A DNA stretch of 60,881 bases, from assembly GCA_002695005.1 (NCBI GenBank), contig NZNT01000008.1:1-60881 (forward strand), given 5' to 3'. The stretch's first letter is position 1; each line of letters opens with the position of its first letter. The notes below the pieces were generated by a model. It searched no databases and was not told the origin of the DNA. It saw only the letters and a list, made by a program, of their open reading frames with translations. This stretch comes from Maritimibacter sp. (GTDB lineage Bacteria; Pseudomonadota; Alphaproteobacteria; Rhodobacterales; Rhodobacteraceae). Made by a program: the position numbers and the translations under genes. This document shows, one piece after another, positions 26,698 to 34,656 of this stretch.

Positions 26698-27680
26698 GTA
26701 GCGCCCCCCGGGTGCACGGCAAAGAGCGGTCCGGGCACGCCATCCGCATCGAACACGCCCCGCGCTTTCATCTGCGGTGTCTCGGGCACTTCCGACAGGC
26801 GGATGATCGGAGACAGGCCCCAGCCGTGCTCCAGCGACCAGTCGGCCAGCGTCTTGCGGTCGTGGCGGGCGAAGAACGTCTCGACGATCCCCTGCCAGCG
26901 GTCGATCACCTCCTGATCCGTGTCGGCCACGAGTATGTCGTCCCAGTCGATATTGGCGAGCTCGCCAGCGACGCCCTCCTCCTCCATTACCCGCACGATC
27001 GCGCGCATCATGCCGGGGTTGTCGATCATCGACCACGTCACATAGCCGTCGGCACAGGGCCAGATCTGGCGCACGCCGGACTTGCCGCGCACGAGCATGT
27101 TGCCGCGCCGCGTTCCAATTCGCCCGGTCTGGTCGTACATTACCGCCTCGCGGTAATTCGCCAGTGCTGCGGACTGCACCGCGGAGAGCGTGATGCGCTG
27201 CCCCTTGCCGGTCAGCCGTCGCGCGCGCAGGCCCATGAGCGCTGCGGTCGCTGTCTGGATGCCGGTCAGAGCGTAGCCCTGTTCGCCGGGCAGACGGAGC
27301 GGCGGGCGGTCGGGCTGGCCGGTCACATGCATCAGCCCGGATTGCGCCATGAGGGTCAGGTCGGTGACCGGACGCATGTCGTTCGGAAAGCCCGTGACGA
27401 CGACATGGATCAGAGCCTCGTGCCGGGCGGCGAGGTCATCGACACCCTCACGCGGGTCCGTGCGCCGGTCGTCGATCAGGATGTCGGCACCTTCGAGCAA
27501 CGTCTCAAGCGGCGCGTCGGAGCGAGTCATGCTCTTGTGCCACGCCTTCGCGCGCGGCGCGGTCAGCGGGGCCGCGTCGGCCAGCACAACCTCGGCCCCG
27601 AGCCGGGCCAACATGCTGCCCCCGAAATCGGCCAGATGATCGGCAAGCACCACAACACGGATACCATCGAGCAGGGTCAT
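26694..27680 (-). CDS. Short CaiB/BaiF family protein (B), probable non-catalytic partner
   Basis: A 328-residue CaiB/BaiF member, about 60-70 residues shorter than usual. The N-terminal GIRVVVLADHLADFGGSMLA and LGAEVVL fit the fold, but the expected catalytic-Asp position reads GEQGYALTGIQTA (about 146-158), with no Asp. It may be an inactive subunit pairing with CoA-transferase A or C, as heteromeric class III CoA-transferases such as BbsEF are known. Its start overlaps the stop of gene C by ATGA and its stop overlaps the start of gene A. Confidence 0.82.
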   Translation of the reverse strand: MTLLDGIRVVVLADHLADFGGSMLARLGAEVVLADAAPLTAPRAKAWHKSMTRSDAPLETLLEGADILIDDRRTDPREGVDDLAARHEALIHVVVTGFPNDMRPVTDLTLMAQSGLMHVTGQPDRPPLRLPGEQGYALTGIQTATAALMGLRARRLTGKGQRITLSAVQSAALANYREAVMYDQTGRIGTRRGNMLVRGKSGVRQIWPCADGYVTWSMIDNPGMMRAIVRVMEEEGVAGELANIDWDDILVADTDQEVIDRWQGIVETFFARHDRKTLADWSLEHGWGLSPIIRLSEVPETPQMKARGVFDADGVPGPLFAVHPGGAT

Positions 27681-28792
27681 GCCAGCGCCCCCTCTGCGAT
27701 GAGGTCCGCGATCTCGTCCTCGGACAGGCCGATCTCGGCGAACACCGCGTCATTATCCGCCCCCAGACAGGGCGACGGCCCGACGTGGGACGGCGTATCG
27801 GCAAAGGCATAGGGCGGCGCGGGCATCTTGGCGACACCGATCACGGGATGGTCCACCGGCACGAAATGACCGGCAGCGTTGAGCGCCGGATGTTCGGACA
27901 ACCCCTTGCCGTCGAGCACGAGTGCTGCTGGAATACCCTTGGCCACGAGGGCCGCTTCAAGCTCATCTGCCTCCCAGGCAGGGGTGCGCTCCTCGGGAGA
28001 GCCGTCCAGAACCGCGTCCAAGGCTGCGCGGTTCGCATCGGTTTCACAGGCGATGGCGATCCAGCGGTCGTCTTTGCAGGAAAACACGCCGTGCGGGTCC
28101 ATTTCGGGGTCGCTGTTGGCGGGCTTTTCGTCGGGCATTTCGGCGAACAGGTCGCCTGCCACCTGCACCATCGCTTCGATCTGGCTCACGTCGACATGCA
28201 CGCCCTGCCCTGTCCGGTCGCGATGTTCGAGCGCTGACAGGATCGCCACGGTCAGCATCATCGGCGCGACGACATCGCCATAGGCCAAGGGCGGCATGTG
28301 CGGATCGCTGTCGGGCCAGCCGGTCATGTCGCAATGGCCCGACCACGCGGCCGCGGAATTGCCGTAGCCGCGAAAGCCCGCCATCGGCCCGGTGCGTCCG
28401 GCCACGGATACGCTGGCGAGGATGACGCCCGGCCGGACCCTTTGCAGGTCGTCCCAGCCCAGCCCGATCCGGTCCATGTATCCGGGGCCGAAGTTTTCGA
28501 CCACCACATCGGCCCATGCGACGAGCTTGCGCGCGACCTCCTGCCCGCGCGGGTCGGACAGGTTGATCGTCACGCTTTTCTTCGAGGTGTTCGTCTGCGC
28601 GAAAAACACCGAAGCATCGTGGTTGCGCCGGTCACCGCCCGCGAAAGGCGGTGACCGGCGACCGAGGTCGAGGCGGCGGGAGGATTCCACCTTGACGACC
28701 GTGGCCCCGTTGTCGGCGAGGTCCTTGGTGGCGCGCGGCCCGGCGCCGACCCATGAGAAATCCGCCACTTTCAATCCGTCGAGCGCGCCCAT
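27677..28792 (-). CDS. CaiB/BaiF family CoA-transferase (C)
   Basis: A 371-residue class III CoA-transferase. The N-terminus is MGALDGLKVADFSWVGAGPR; the CoA-binding region has TNTSKKSVTINLSDPRGQE; the catalytic Asp is in LAYGDVVAPMML (near 181-192), followed by GQGVHVDVSQIEAM. The start at 28792 overlaps the preceding stop as TGATG. It is translationally coupled to the dehydratase-like gene upstream, which suggests that it makes or exchanges the CoA ester that the dehydratase-like proteins act on. Confidence 0.9.
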   Translation of the reverse strand: MGALDGLKVADFSWVGAGPRATKDLADNGATVVKVESSRRLDLGRRSPPFAGGDRRNHDASVFFAQTNTSKKSVTINLSDPRGQEVARKLVAWADVVVENFGPGYMDRIGLGWDDLQRVRPGVILASVSVAGRTGPMAGFRGYGNSAAAWSGHCDMTGWPDSDPHMPPLAYGDVVAPMMLTVAILSALEHRDRTGQGVHVDVSQIEAMVQVAGDLFAEMPDEKPANSDPEMDPHGVFSCKDDRWIAIACETDANRAALDAVLDGSPEERTPAWEADELEAALVAKGIPAALVLDGKGLSEHPALNAAGHFVPVDHPVIGVAKMPAPPYAFADTPSHVGPSPCLGADNDAVFAEIGLSEDEIADLIAEGALA

Positions 28793-30039
28793 CACGCAGC
28801 CTCCAGTTCGTCGAGGGCGGCGCGGACCCGCGCCTCCATCTTTTCGCGGTCCCACTCGCGCGGATCGACCATGTCCGAGTGAATCTCGATCACCGTCACG
28901 CCGGCCTCGCGCAGCGCGTTGCGCGCGAAATAGGATCCGTAGCCCGAAAAGCGGTCGTGTTCGGGCACCAGCATGACCGCCACGTCGATGCGCCAGCGCT
29001 TTGCCTCCTTCACCAGCCATTCGTTGACCCACGGAGGTTGGTGAAGCTGTTCGTTCATCGCCGAAACCCGCGCGGCAAGGGCCCGCAGCGGGTCCCCGTG
29101 ATCCGTGCGGATGTAGCCGTCCGCGGCGAAAGGCACATACATCGACCAAGCGAACACGGCGCCATGTGACTCTTCGAACGCGCTGTAGAAGGACGTGTCG
29201 AACCAGAGCCCGGCCCCGATCCACATCATGCGGATACGCTCGTTCTCGCAGACCGCCGCGCCCTGAGCGATGCGGTCGCCCACCTCGGCGCGGAAGGCGC
29301 GGACGTGGGACAGCGCCCAGTCCGAACCGCGGTGCCATTGCGGGATCATGACATTCGGCATCTGCTCGGAAATGCTCATGGGGGACTTGTCGGCCGCCGC
29401 CAGCATGTCCGCGACCTCGTCCACCACCCGCTCCTGCGCGTCGATGCGCGCCATGTAGTCGGCGAAACCGTCGCGGTCGAAGGCGCGCCCGGTCATCCGC
29501 TCGAGCGCCTCGATCAGCCCCTCCATCTCGTCGACCATGAGGTCGAGCCGCGCGGTGCCATACAAATCCTCCCAGTCCGAGCGGGCCTGCACCCACCAGT
29601 CCGGGGCCGGATCGGGGGTGGCAGGTGCCGAAAGGATATGCAGCTCCGCCCCCGTCAGCTCCGCCCAACGCTGAAAAAGGCGCGGATGCTCGTCGGAACT
29701 GGCTCGCGCGCACAAAAGCGCGGGCGACGGAAGCCCGCCCCAGGGCTGGAGGTCGAAGTCGCCCTCCATCTGTGCGATCAGCGGCAGGCTCGAGTAGCGC
29801 GGCAGATGCGCGTGAAAGCCCATCTCCTCCATCCGGTCGAAATAGCGCGGCGCGAGTTGCTTGGCCGCGATCACCGCGGACCACCACTGGTTCGTCACCA
29901 TCGGCACGTCCATGAAGTGAAACAGCTCATGCGGCGTGTCCGCGTTGACAAAGGCATAGTCGGCCCCGTCGGTGATCTGACCACGCAGGCCCTTGAGCCA
30001 GTCGCGCTGGTATCCGGCGGCGGTCGCGGCACAGGTCAT
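28792..30039 (-). CDS. 2-hydroxyacyl-CoA dehydratase / benzoyl-CoA reductase-like subunit
   Basis: A 415-residue member of the HgdB/BcrB superfamily by overall pattern: NADTPHELFHFMDVPMVTNQ (about 32-51), a helical middle, CENERIRMMWIGAG (about 272-285), and a C-terminal VPEHDRFSGYGSYFARNALR followed by GVTVIEIHSDMVD. Characterised members hold a [4Fe-4S] cluster with three Cys. In my alignment the positions corresponding to the CSY, TCD and later Cys motifs read RYSS, SSDE and no Cys, so a classical cluster seems unlikely. No activator ATPase (HgdC/BadF type) is in the window. Reaction unknown. Confidence 0.78.
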   Translation of the reverse strand: MTCAATAAGYQRDWLKGLRGQITDGADYAFVNADTPHELFHFMDVPMVTNQWWSAVIAAKQLAPRYFDRMEEMGFHAHLPRYSSLPLIAQMEGDFDLQPWGGLPSPALLCARASSDEHPRLFQRWAELTGAELHILSAPATPDPAPDWWVQARSDWEDLYGTARLDLMVDEMEGLIEALERMTGRAFDRDGFADYMARIDAQERVVDEVADMLAAADKSPMSISEQMPNVMIPQWHRGSDWALSHVRAFRAEVGDRIAQGAAVCENERIRMMWIGAGLWFDTSFYSAFEESHGAVFAWSMYVPFAADGYIRTDHGDPLRALAARVSAMNEQLHQPPWVNEWLVKEAKRWRIDVAVMLVPEHDRFSGYGSYFARNALREAGVTVIEIHSDMVDPREWDREKMEARVRAALDELEAA

Positions 30040-31106
30040 GTCAGCGCCTCCTCGATTTTCGTTCGGGCCATGTCCTGCCAGGCCGCATCCGGCCGGAACG
30101 GGCGGAAGCCGAGGTTCAGGAAACGCGCCCCGCGCGATTCGACCGTGCGCCGCAGGACGGGCAGTTCCCAGCCGAACGAGTCGTCGTTGGCATCCACGCT
30201 GGCAATCACGAGGTCAGCACCCTCGGTGCCCTCCTGAAGCGCACGGGTGTAGCGAACCGGAGGTGACGCGCGCGTGGCGAGGGGATCGTGCGCGATGTGG
30301 CGCAACAGATCGGCGGAGTTTCGCGCCGTCGGAGCGATGCGACCGTAATCCTGAAGATCCGCCGTGATCTGCCCGAGGCCTGCGCAAAGGCTGTGGAGCA
30401 CCGGAATGTCGCAGGCGCTTCCGACGAGGACGATGCTCGGACCCGTTGCGCCTGCATCCGGTGCATGTGCGCCCAACAAGTCCGCGTGGACATCAGGTGG
30501 CAGCCAGCGGCCCGCATTGCGCGCGACGAACGCGTCGGGCCCGCCCGGAGGCAAAGCGTGAAGGGCTTGCGCGCACCGCGCTTCTGCCGCGACAGCATCT
30601 GCCAGGCGGTCCGGGTCGAGAGTTGCACCGAGCGTGTCTTCCAGATGTGCGGTCAGACGCTCGAGTTCCCGGCGATTGAACCGTTCTGCCGGGGCGCTGT
30701 CGGTGTGCAGGAGATTCCACAGATACAGACGCGGCCCGGCCGCAGGCAGGATGCCCTGCCGGCGCAATTCGGTCGCGTATTGATATGCAGCCAGCCCCGC
30801 CACATCGTCGCGCGCGAACACGATCGTGGCGAACGTGTCGAAAGACCCCGCTGCAAAACGATGCAGAAAGCGCGCCGTGAAAGAATCCAGAAATGGTTCC
30901 GCGACCGATGCGACGCTCGGCATGTCCGGCCCGTCCAGCGCATCGGACAGCGGAGGCGCTTTGACGTCGACGCTTACTCCGCCGAGCGCCGTGACCAACG
31001 GACCCGGCACGCCTTCGCCGAAGACACCAACGGGCACCCCGAAGCCCGCGTCGATGCCATCCGCGCGGCGGTCAAAAGCCAGCTGCATGTCAGATTGGAC
31101 CGGCAC
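30036..31106 (-). CDS. 2-hydroxyacyl-CoA dehydratase-like partner subunit
   Basis: About 356 residues and distantly related to the same superfamily. It has GVPVGVFGEGVPGPLVTALG (about 21-40), FARDDVAGLAAYQYATELRR, and a C-terminal SVDANDDSFGWELPVLRRTV. The expected cluster Cys before the Asp reads ARDD. The GTG at 31106 is chosen as start: it has GGGGAG just upstream, and the longer frame from 31190 would begin upstream of the predicted -35 box at 31169-31174. It is the first gene of an eight-gene operon with ATGA/TGATG junctions, and overlaps the next gene by four bases. Confidence 0.68.
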   Translation of the reverse strand: MPVQSDMQLAFDRRADGIDAGFGVPVGVFGEGVPGPLVTALGGVSVDVKAPPLSDALDGPDMPSVASVAEPFLDSFTARFLHRFAAGSFDTFATIVFARDDVAGLAAYQYATELRRQGILPAAGPRLYLWNLLHTDSAPAERFNRRELERLTAHLEDTLGATLDPDRLADAVAAEARCAQALHALPPGGPDAFVARNAGRWLPPDVHADLLGAHAPDAGATGPSIVLVGSACDIPVLHSLCAGLGQITADLQDYGRIAPTARNSADLLRHIAHDPLATRASPPVRYTRALQEGTEGADLVIASVDANDDSFGWELPVLRRTVESRGARFLNLGFRPFRPDAAWQDMARTKIEEALT

Positions 31107-31140
31107 CTCGCCCTCCCCTGCGTTGGTTGCCTCTGATTTG

Positions 31141-31155
31141 GTTCCAGTTGGAAAC
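31141..31155 (-). promoter_or_regulatory. Putative MarR operator, site 1 (dehydratase operon)
   Basis: Minus-strand GTTTCCAACTGGAAC is a 15-bp pseudo-palindrome. It matches site 2 (31750-31764) at 12 of 15 positions in the same orientation relative to the regulated gene. It lies 13 bases after a TTGACA box, so it overlaps the expected -10 of the dehydratase operon. Confidence 0.6.
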
Positions 31156-31174
31156 CTTTTTCCGATTCTGTCAA
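31146..31174 (-). promoter_or_regulatory. Predicted promoter of the dehydratase/CoA-transferase/TRAP operon
   Basis: TTGACA on the minus strand (31174 to 31169), with the region at 17-base spacing (31151-31146, CCAACT) as a weak -10 lying within operator site 1. A poor -10 under an operator suggests tight control. Confidence 0.4.
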
Positions 31175-31183
31175 CTGTGGAGT

Positions 31184-31212
31184 TTGACAACTGGTAGCGG
31201 AGCGCCTAGCGA
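31184..31212 (+). promoter_or_regulatory. Predicted promoter of the marR gene
   Basis: TTGACA (31184-31189), a 17-base spacer and TAGCGA (31207-31212), 28 bases before the marR start. Its -35 faces away from the dehydratase operon -35 across about 10 bases, so the two promoters are back to back. Confidence 0.5.
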
Positions 31213-31240
31213 AGATCAGGTCTGAGGAAAGGCGGTCAGG

Positions 31241-31723
31241 ATGAACACAACGCGCGAAACTCCAGCCGGCTTCTCGTTCGGGCGCCTGTCCGAAGACATC
31301 GCCTTTCTGACCCGCATCCTGCGCACCAGGATACAGGAGCGAAACCGGGGTTTCTTCTCTGCGCACGATGTCGCAGGGGGCGAGGTCGCGGTGCTGAACC
31401 TTATCCACTCGAACCCGGGCCTCACGCAAAGGGACCTGTCCCGCATGGTTGTCCTGCGGAAATCCGCTTTGACCAAGCTGATCAATGAAATTGAGCGATC
31501 GGGCTGGATCGAACGCCGCAAGGAAGGCTCTGACAAAAGGCTGAACGCGCTCTACCTGACGCCGGAAGGCACAACGCGCCTCGCACGGATGCAACAAGAC
31601 ATGACGGCCTTGCAGGACGAACTTCTGGCCCCTCTGACCCCGGCCGAGCGTGCGATCCTGTTCGAATTGCTCTGGAAACTGATCGACGACCCGTCGGTCG
31701 GCAGTGTGGCGGAGCCTGAGTGA
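31241..31723 (+). CDS. MarR family transcriptional regulator
   Basis: A 160-residue winged-helix protein. Helix-turn-helix region: VLNLIHSNPGLTQRDLSRMV (about 51-70), then VLRKSALTKLINEIERSGWI as recognition helix; wing: RRKEGSDKRLNALYLTPEG. The terminal helices form the dimer. MarR proteins usually repress a divergent operon and release DNA on binding an aromatic or acyl-CoA ligand. It sits between two arms that both carry the same palindrome over their promoters, so it probably controls both. The ligand may be a CoA ester made by the locus. Confidence 0.9.
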   Translation: MNTTRETPAGFSFGRLSEDIAFLTRILRTRIQERNRGFFSAHDVAGGEVAVLNLIHSNPGLTQRDLSRMVVLRKSALTKLINEIERSGWIERRKEGSDKRLNALYLTPEGTTRLARMQQDMTALQDELLAPLTPAERAILFELLWKLIDDPSVGSVAEPE

Positions 31724-31728
31724 AACGC

Positions 31729-31764
31729 TTGACACGATCGCACCATTAGGTTTCCATTTGAAAC
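31729..31764 (+). promoter_or_regulatory. Promoter with putative MarR operator, site 2 (CoA-transferase D)
   Basis: TTGACA (31729-31734) begins five bases after the marR stop. The palindrome GTTTCCATTTGAAAC (31750-31764; perfect GTTTC/GAAAC arms) covers the expected -10 position (TTCCAT at 17-base spacing). It lies 66 bases before the CoA-transferase D start. Confidence 0.55.
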
Positions 31765-31830
31765 TAGTTTGGCGAAGGTCAAAGCGCGTGCGTGAAGACA
31801 TATCGTCGCCATGTTGAGGGGGAGAACGAA

Positions 31831-32979
31831 ATGGCGAAGCCGCTCGAAGGCATACGGGTCGCGGATTTCAGTCATGTGATTGCGGGTCCGCTCGCGACGC
31901 AATTCCTCAATTTGCTCGGGGCTGAGGTCATCAAGGTCGAACCCCCGGCAGGCGACCCGATGCGCAACTACACCCGCAACCCGGAACGACGCGGGATGGC
32001 GGAACCGTTTGTCGGGGCGAATGCCGGGAAAAAGTCCGTCGTGCTCGACCTGAAGACCGACGAAGGTCGCGCTGCGGCCCGGAAGCTGGTCGCTACGGCG
32101 GACGTTGTTGTCGAGAATTTCCGGCCCGGCGTTGCAGAGCGCCTTGGATTGGGACCGCAGGCCCTGACCACCGCGCACCCCGAACTGATCTATTGCTCGG
32201 TCTCCGGCTTCGGCCAGGACGGGCCGATGCGAGATTTTCCGGCCATTGATCAAGTGATCCAGAGCGTTTCCGGTTTGATGCTCCTGTCAGGGCACGAGGG
32301 TGAGCCGGCTGAGCGGATCGGCTTTCCCATTGTCGACACCTATTCGGCTTTGCTCTCCGCTTTTGCGATCCTGTCGGCTGTTGTTCAACGTGAGCGCGAC
32401 CCGCAACGGCGCGGCCAGGTGGTCGATGTGTCGATGTTGGACGCGACAATGGTGATGATGAGTTCGGTGGTGGTGCCGATGATGCTGGCAGGCGAGTCAC
32501 CGCGGCGCGCGGGAAACCGGGGTTTCTCAGGCGCACCGACCGCCGACACGTTTGCGACGGCGGACGGGGAGATCACCATCGGTGCCGTTCAGCAGATACA
32601 GGTCGAACGGCTCTTCCGCACGCTCGGATGCGAAGACTTGCTCGACGACGCGCGTTTCTCGACGCCGGATGCACGGATGGCAAACGATGCGGCGCTTCAG
32701 GCCGTACTGAAAGATCGCTTTGCCACCCGGACGGCGCTGGATTGGGAGGCCGATCTGGCCGCCGCTGGCGTCCCGGCGGGCAAGGTCAGGCCCTTGGACG
32801 AAACGATGACTCTGGAACAGTTGCAGGGGCGTGACCTTTTCCTCGACCTTGGCGACGGGTCGCAAATCCTGAATGCCGGTTTCAAATTCGGACGAGACGG
32901 TCCGGGTGTAGCCTCGCCAGCGCCCGGCCTCGGTGCAGACACCGAAGCGGTGCTTGCGCAGTTGAAGGCCGAAGACTGA
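31831..32979 (+). CDS. CaiB/BaiF family CoA-transferase (D)
   Basis: A 382-residue class III CoA-transferase with all usual features: MAKPLEGIRVADFSHVIAGP, LGAEVIKVEPPAGDPMR, KKSVVLDLKTDEGR, VVENFRPGVAERLGL, the catalytic Asp in IGFPIVDTYSALL (near 169), and PAGKVRPLDE near the end. The ATG at 31831 follows GAGGGGGAG. It has its own operator-bearing promoter downstream of marR, so it is co-regulated with the divergent operon but separately transcribed. Confidence 0.91.
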   Translation: MAKPLEGIRVADFSHVIAGPLATQFLNLLGAEVIKVEPPAGDPMRNYTRNPERRGMAEPFVGANAGKKSVVLDLKTDEGRAAARKLVATADVVVENFRPGVAERLGLGPQALTTAHPELIYCSVSGFGQDGPMRDFPAIDQVIQSVSGLMLLSGHEGEPAERIGFPIVDTYSALLSAFAILSAVVQRERDPQRRGQVVDVSMLDATMVMMSSVVVPMMLAGESPRRAGNRGFSGAPTADTFATADGEITIGAVQQIQVERLFRTLGCEDLLDDARFSTPDARMANDAALQAVLKDRFATRTALDWEADLAAAGVPAGKVRPLDETMTLEQLQGRDLFLDLGDGSQILNAGFKFGRDGPGVASPAPGLGADTEAVLAQLKAED

Positions 32980-33111
32980 CGCGCCGTTTGCGACCACAGC
33001 GCCCGAGTGGCGCACGCGCTGTGAAATGATCAGCCCACTTTTCGCCGTCTCGACCGGCCTTGATATCATGGACGATGCTACGCGCCGTTGGCGGAAGGAC
33101 GTGCGAGGCAG

Positions 33112-33504
33112 CTAGCCGTGATGGACCAGGAATGCGAGCACGTCCGAGCGATGGAGCATCCCGGCCACCGTCAGGCCATCGAGGACAGGAAACACGCGGT
33201 GGGTGTGGGCGAGGAACATCTGCGCGGCAGCGATCACCTCAGCGTCAATCATGATCGTGCGCACATCGTCCGTCATGTGATCGGCGACAGTTCCTGACCA
33301 TTCGCGGTGATAGCTGGCCTGAAGGACGGCGGGAAAGCAATCCTTCTGCGACAACAGCCCGCCGAGGTGTCCGTCGTCATCGATCACGGGCGCTGCCGCG
33401 GCGCGGGAATTGACGAGAAAGGCCGCCGCCCGCCGGATGGGCATGTCGGGGAACAGGACGGGCGCGTCGATGCGAATGATCTCGCGGATGCCGTATGCCG
33501 TCAT
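33112..33504 (-). CDS. Small two-CBS-domain protein at the end of the nqr operon
   Basis: A 130-residue protein made of two CBS motifs (about 5-60, APVIDDDGHLGGLLSQKD; about 70-128, VFPVLDGLTVAGMLHRSDVL). CBS pairs bind adenine nucleotides and often sense energy state. Its start overlaps the nqrM stop (ATGA), and GAGGAGA precedes it, so it is translationally coupled to the nqr cluster. A role in sensing or gating the complex is inference. Confidence 0.86.
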   Translation of the reverse strand: MTAYGIREIIRIDAPVLFPDMPIRRAAAFLVNSRAAAAPVIDDDGHLGGLLSQKDCFPAVLQASYHREWSGTVADHMTDDVRTIMIDAEVIAAAQMFLAHTHRVFPVLDGLTVAGMLHRSDVLAFLVHHG

Positions 33505-33680
33505 GGCGTCTCCTCGGCGGTCCGTTTCCGTCTCAACGGACAATCCGCGCAGCGCGTTTTCGCGATTCCGTCGGCCGCGCCGCAGCTCGTCTTTGCCGGT
33601 GCGCGCCCCATGAGCAGGCCGGCGCCGAGCCCTGCGGCGGCCAGCCCGATGATCCCGATCGAGAACAGTACTTCCGTCAT
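33501..33680 (-). CDS. nqrM: NqrM, Na+-NQR maturation protein
   Basis: A 59-residue protein with one N-terminal transmembrane helix (about 4-25), GRAPAKTSCG, and a Cys cluster: Cys33, Cys44, Cys47 (CADCPLRR). NqrM (DUF539) is needed to install the iron centre held between NqrD and NqrE. The start at 33680 is clear; the frame upstream runs into apbE on the same strand. It lies between apbE and the CBS gene. Confidence 0.85.
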   Translation of the reverse strand: MTEVLFSIGIIGLAAAGLGAGLLMGRAPAKTSCGAADGIAKTRCADCPLRRKRTAEETP

Positions 33681-33693
33681 CGCGGCGTTTCCC

Positions 33694-34653
33694 TCACAGC
33701 AAGAAATCCCGGATCGGGCCGGTTTCGATCTGGCGCAGACCCGACGGCGACTCGACCAGGAACAGGGCCGCCAGGTCCTCTGTCGCGGCAAGGTCCGGCC
33801 CGGCCTCTGCCCCGGCCGCACAAAGCGCGGTCGCCCAGCCGTCAGCGATTGTCGCCTCCGCCGCCACAACAGTCACGGATCTGAGAGCCCCGGACAACGG
33901 TTCGTCGGTTCGCGTGTCGATGATATGGCTGTAGAGGCGACCATTCAGATGATAGCTTTGCCGCCAGACGCCGGAGGTCGCTACCGCCGCCCCTCCGGGG
34001 AGGCGCAGCGCCGGGGCGGGCGCAGGTGCTTCCACACTCAAGCGCCAGTCGCGACCGGTGGGATGCTGTCCTTGCGCTATCAACTCCCCCCCGAGCTCAA
34101 AGAGAAAATCGGACAGCCCGAAGGCCGTGGCCAATGCACCGGCGCGATCCAGCGCCCAGCCCTTGGCGATGCCACAGAGATCGAGGGTCACGTCGTCGCG
34201 CGCCTTGGCGATCGCCCCGGCCCCGGTGGAGAGCCCATGCCAATCGGGCTGACCGCCCCCCGTGATCGGGCCGAACCCCCAGCGGGCCACGAGTGGTCCG
34301 ACCGTGGGGTCGAAGGCGCCCTCGCTCTTGCGCGCGAGGTTCAACGCTCTGGAACTGACCTCGGACAGAGCGGCGTGCTGCACGGACCCGGCCTTCTCTG
34401 CGTTGAAACGGGAAATGACACTGTCAGGGCGCCAGGGAGAAAAAACCGTGTCGACCTCTGCGAAGACGCGCTCGATTTCGCGGCCGAGGCGTTCGAGAGG
34501 CTGTCCCGTGTCCGCCAGCAGTCGCCAACTGGTCCCGAAAGCGTGGCCGGACAGGCTCGCCATCCCGCCTGCCAGGACTGACCGTGGGAACAGGGCCGCC
34601 CCGGCGAGAAGGCCGAGCGCGCCGCGACGGGAGAGGTGTGGGGTCGTCTGCAT
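33694..34653 (-). CDS. apbE: ApbE-type FAD:protein FMN transferase
   Basis: A 319-residue exported flavin transferase. The N-terminus has SRRGALGLLAGAALF, a twin-arginine-like or Sec signal. ApbE motifs: AFGTSWRLL (about 38-46), AFDPTVGPLVARWGFG (about 112-127), DLCGIAKGWALDRA (about 158-171), ELGGELIAQG and HIIDTRTDEPL (about 245-255). It attaches FMN through phosphoester bonds to Thr in NqrC and normally also in NqrB. Here only NqrC shows an acceptor motif. It is 3 bases after nqrF. Confidence 0.93.
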   Translation of the reverse strand: MQTTPHLSRRGALGLLAGAALFPRSVLAGGMASLSGHAFGTSWRLLADTGQPLERLGREIERVFAEVDTVFSPWRPDSVISRFNAEKAGSVQHAALSEVSSRALNLARKSEGAFDPTVGPLVARWGFGPITGGGQPDWHGLSTGAGAIAKARDDVTLDLCGIAKGWALDRAGALATAFGLSDFLFELGGELIAQGQHPTGRDWRLSVEAPAPAPALRLPGGAAVATSGVWRQSYHLNGRLYSHIIDTRTDEPLSGALRSVTVVAAEATIADGWATALCAAGAEAGPDLAATEDLAALFLVESPSGLRQIETGPIRDFLL

Positions 34654-34656
34654 CGA

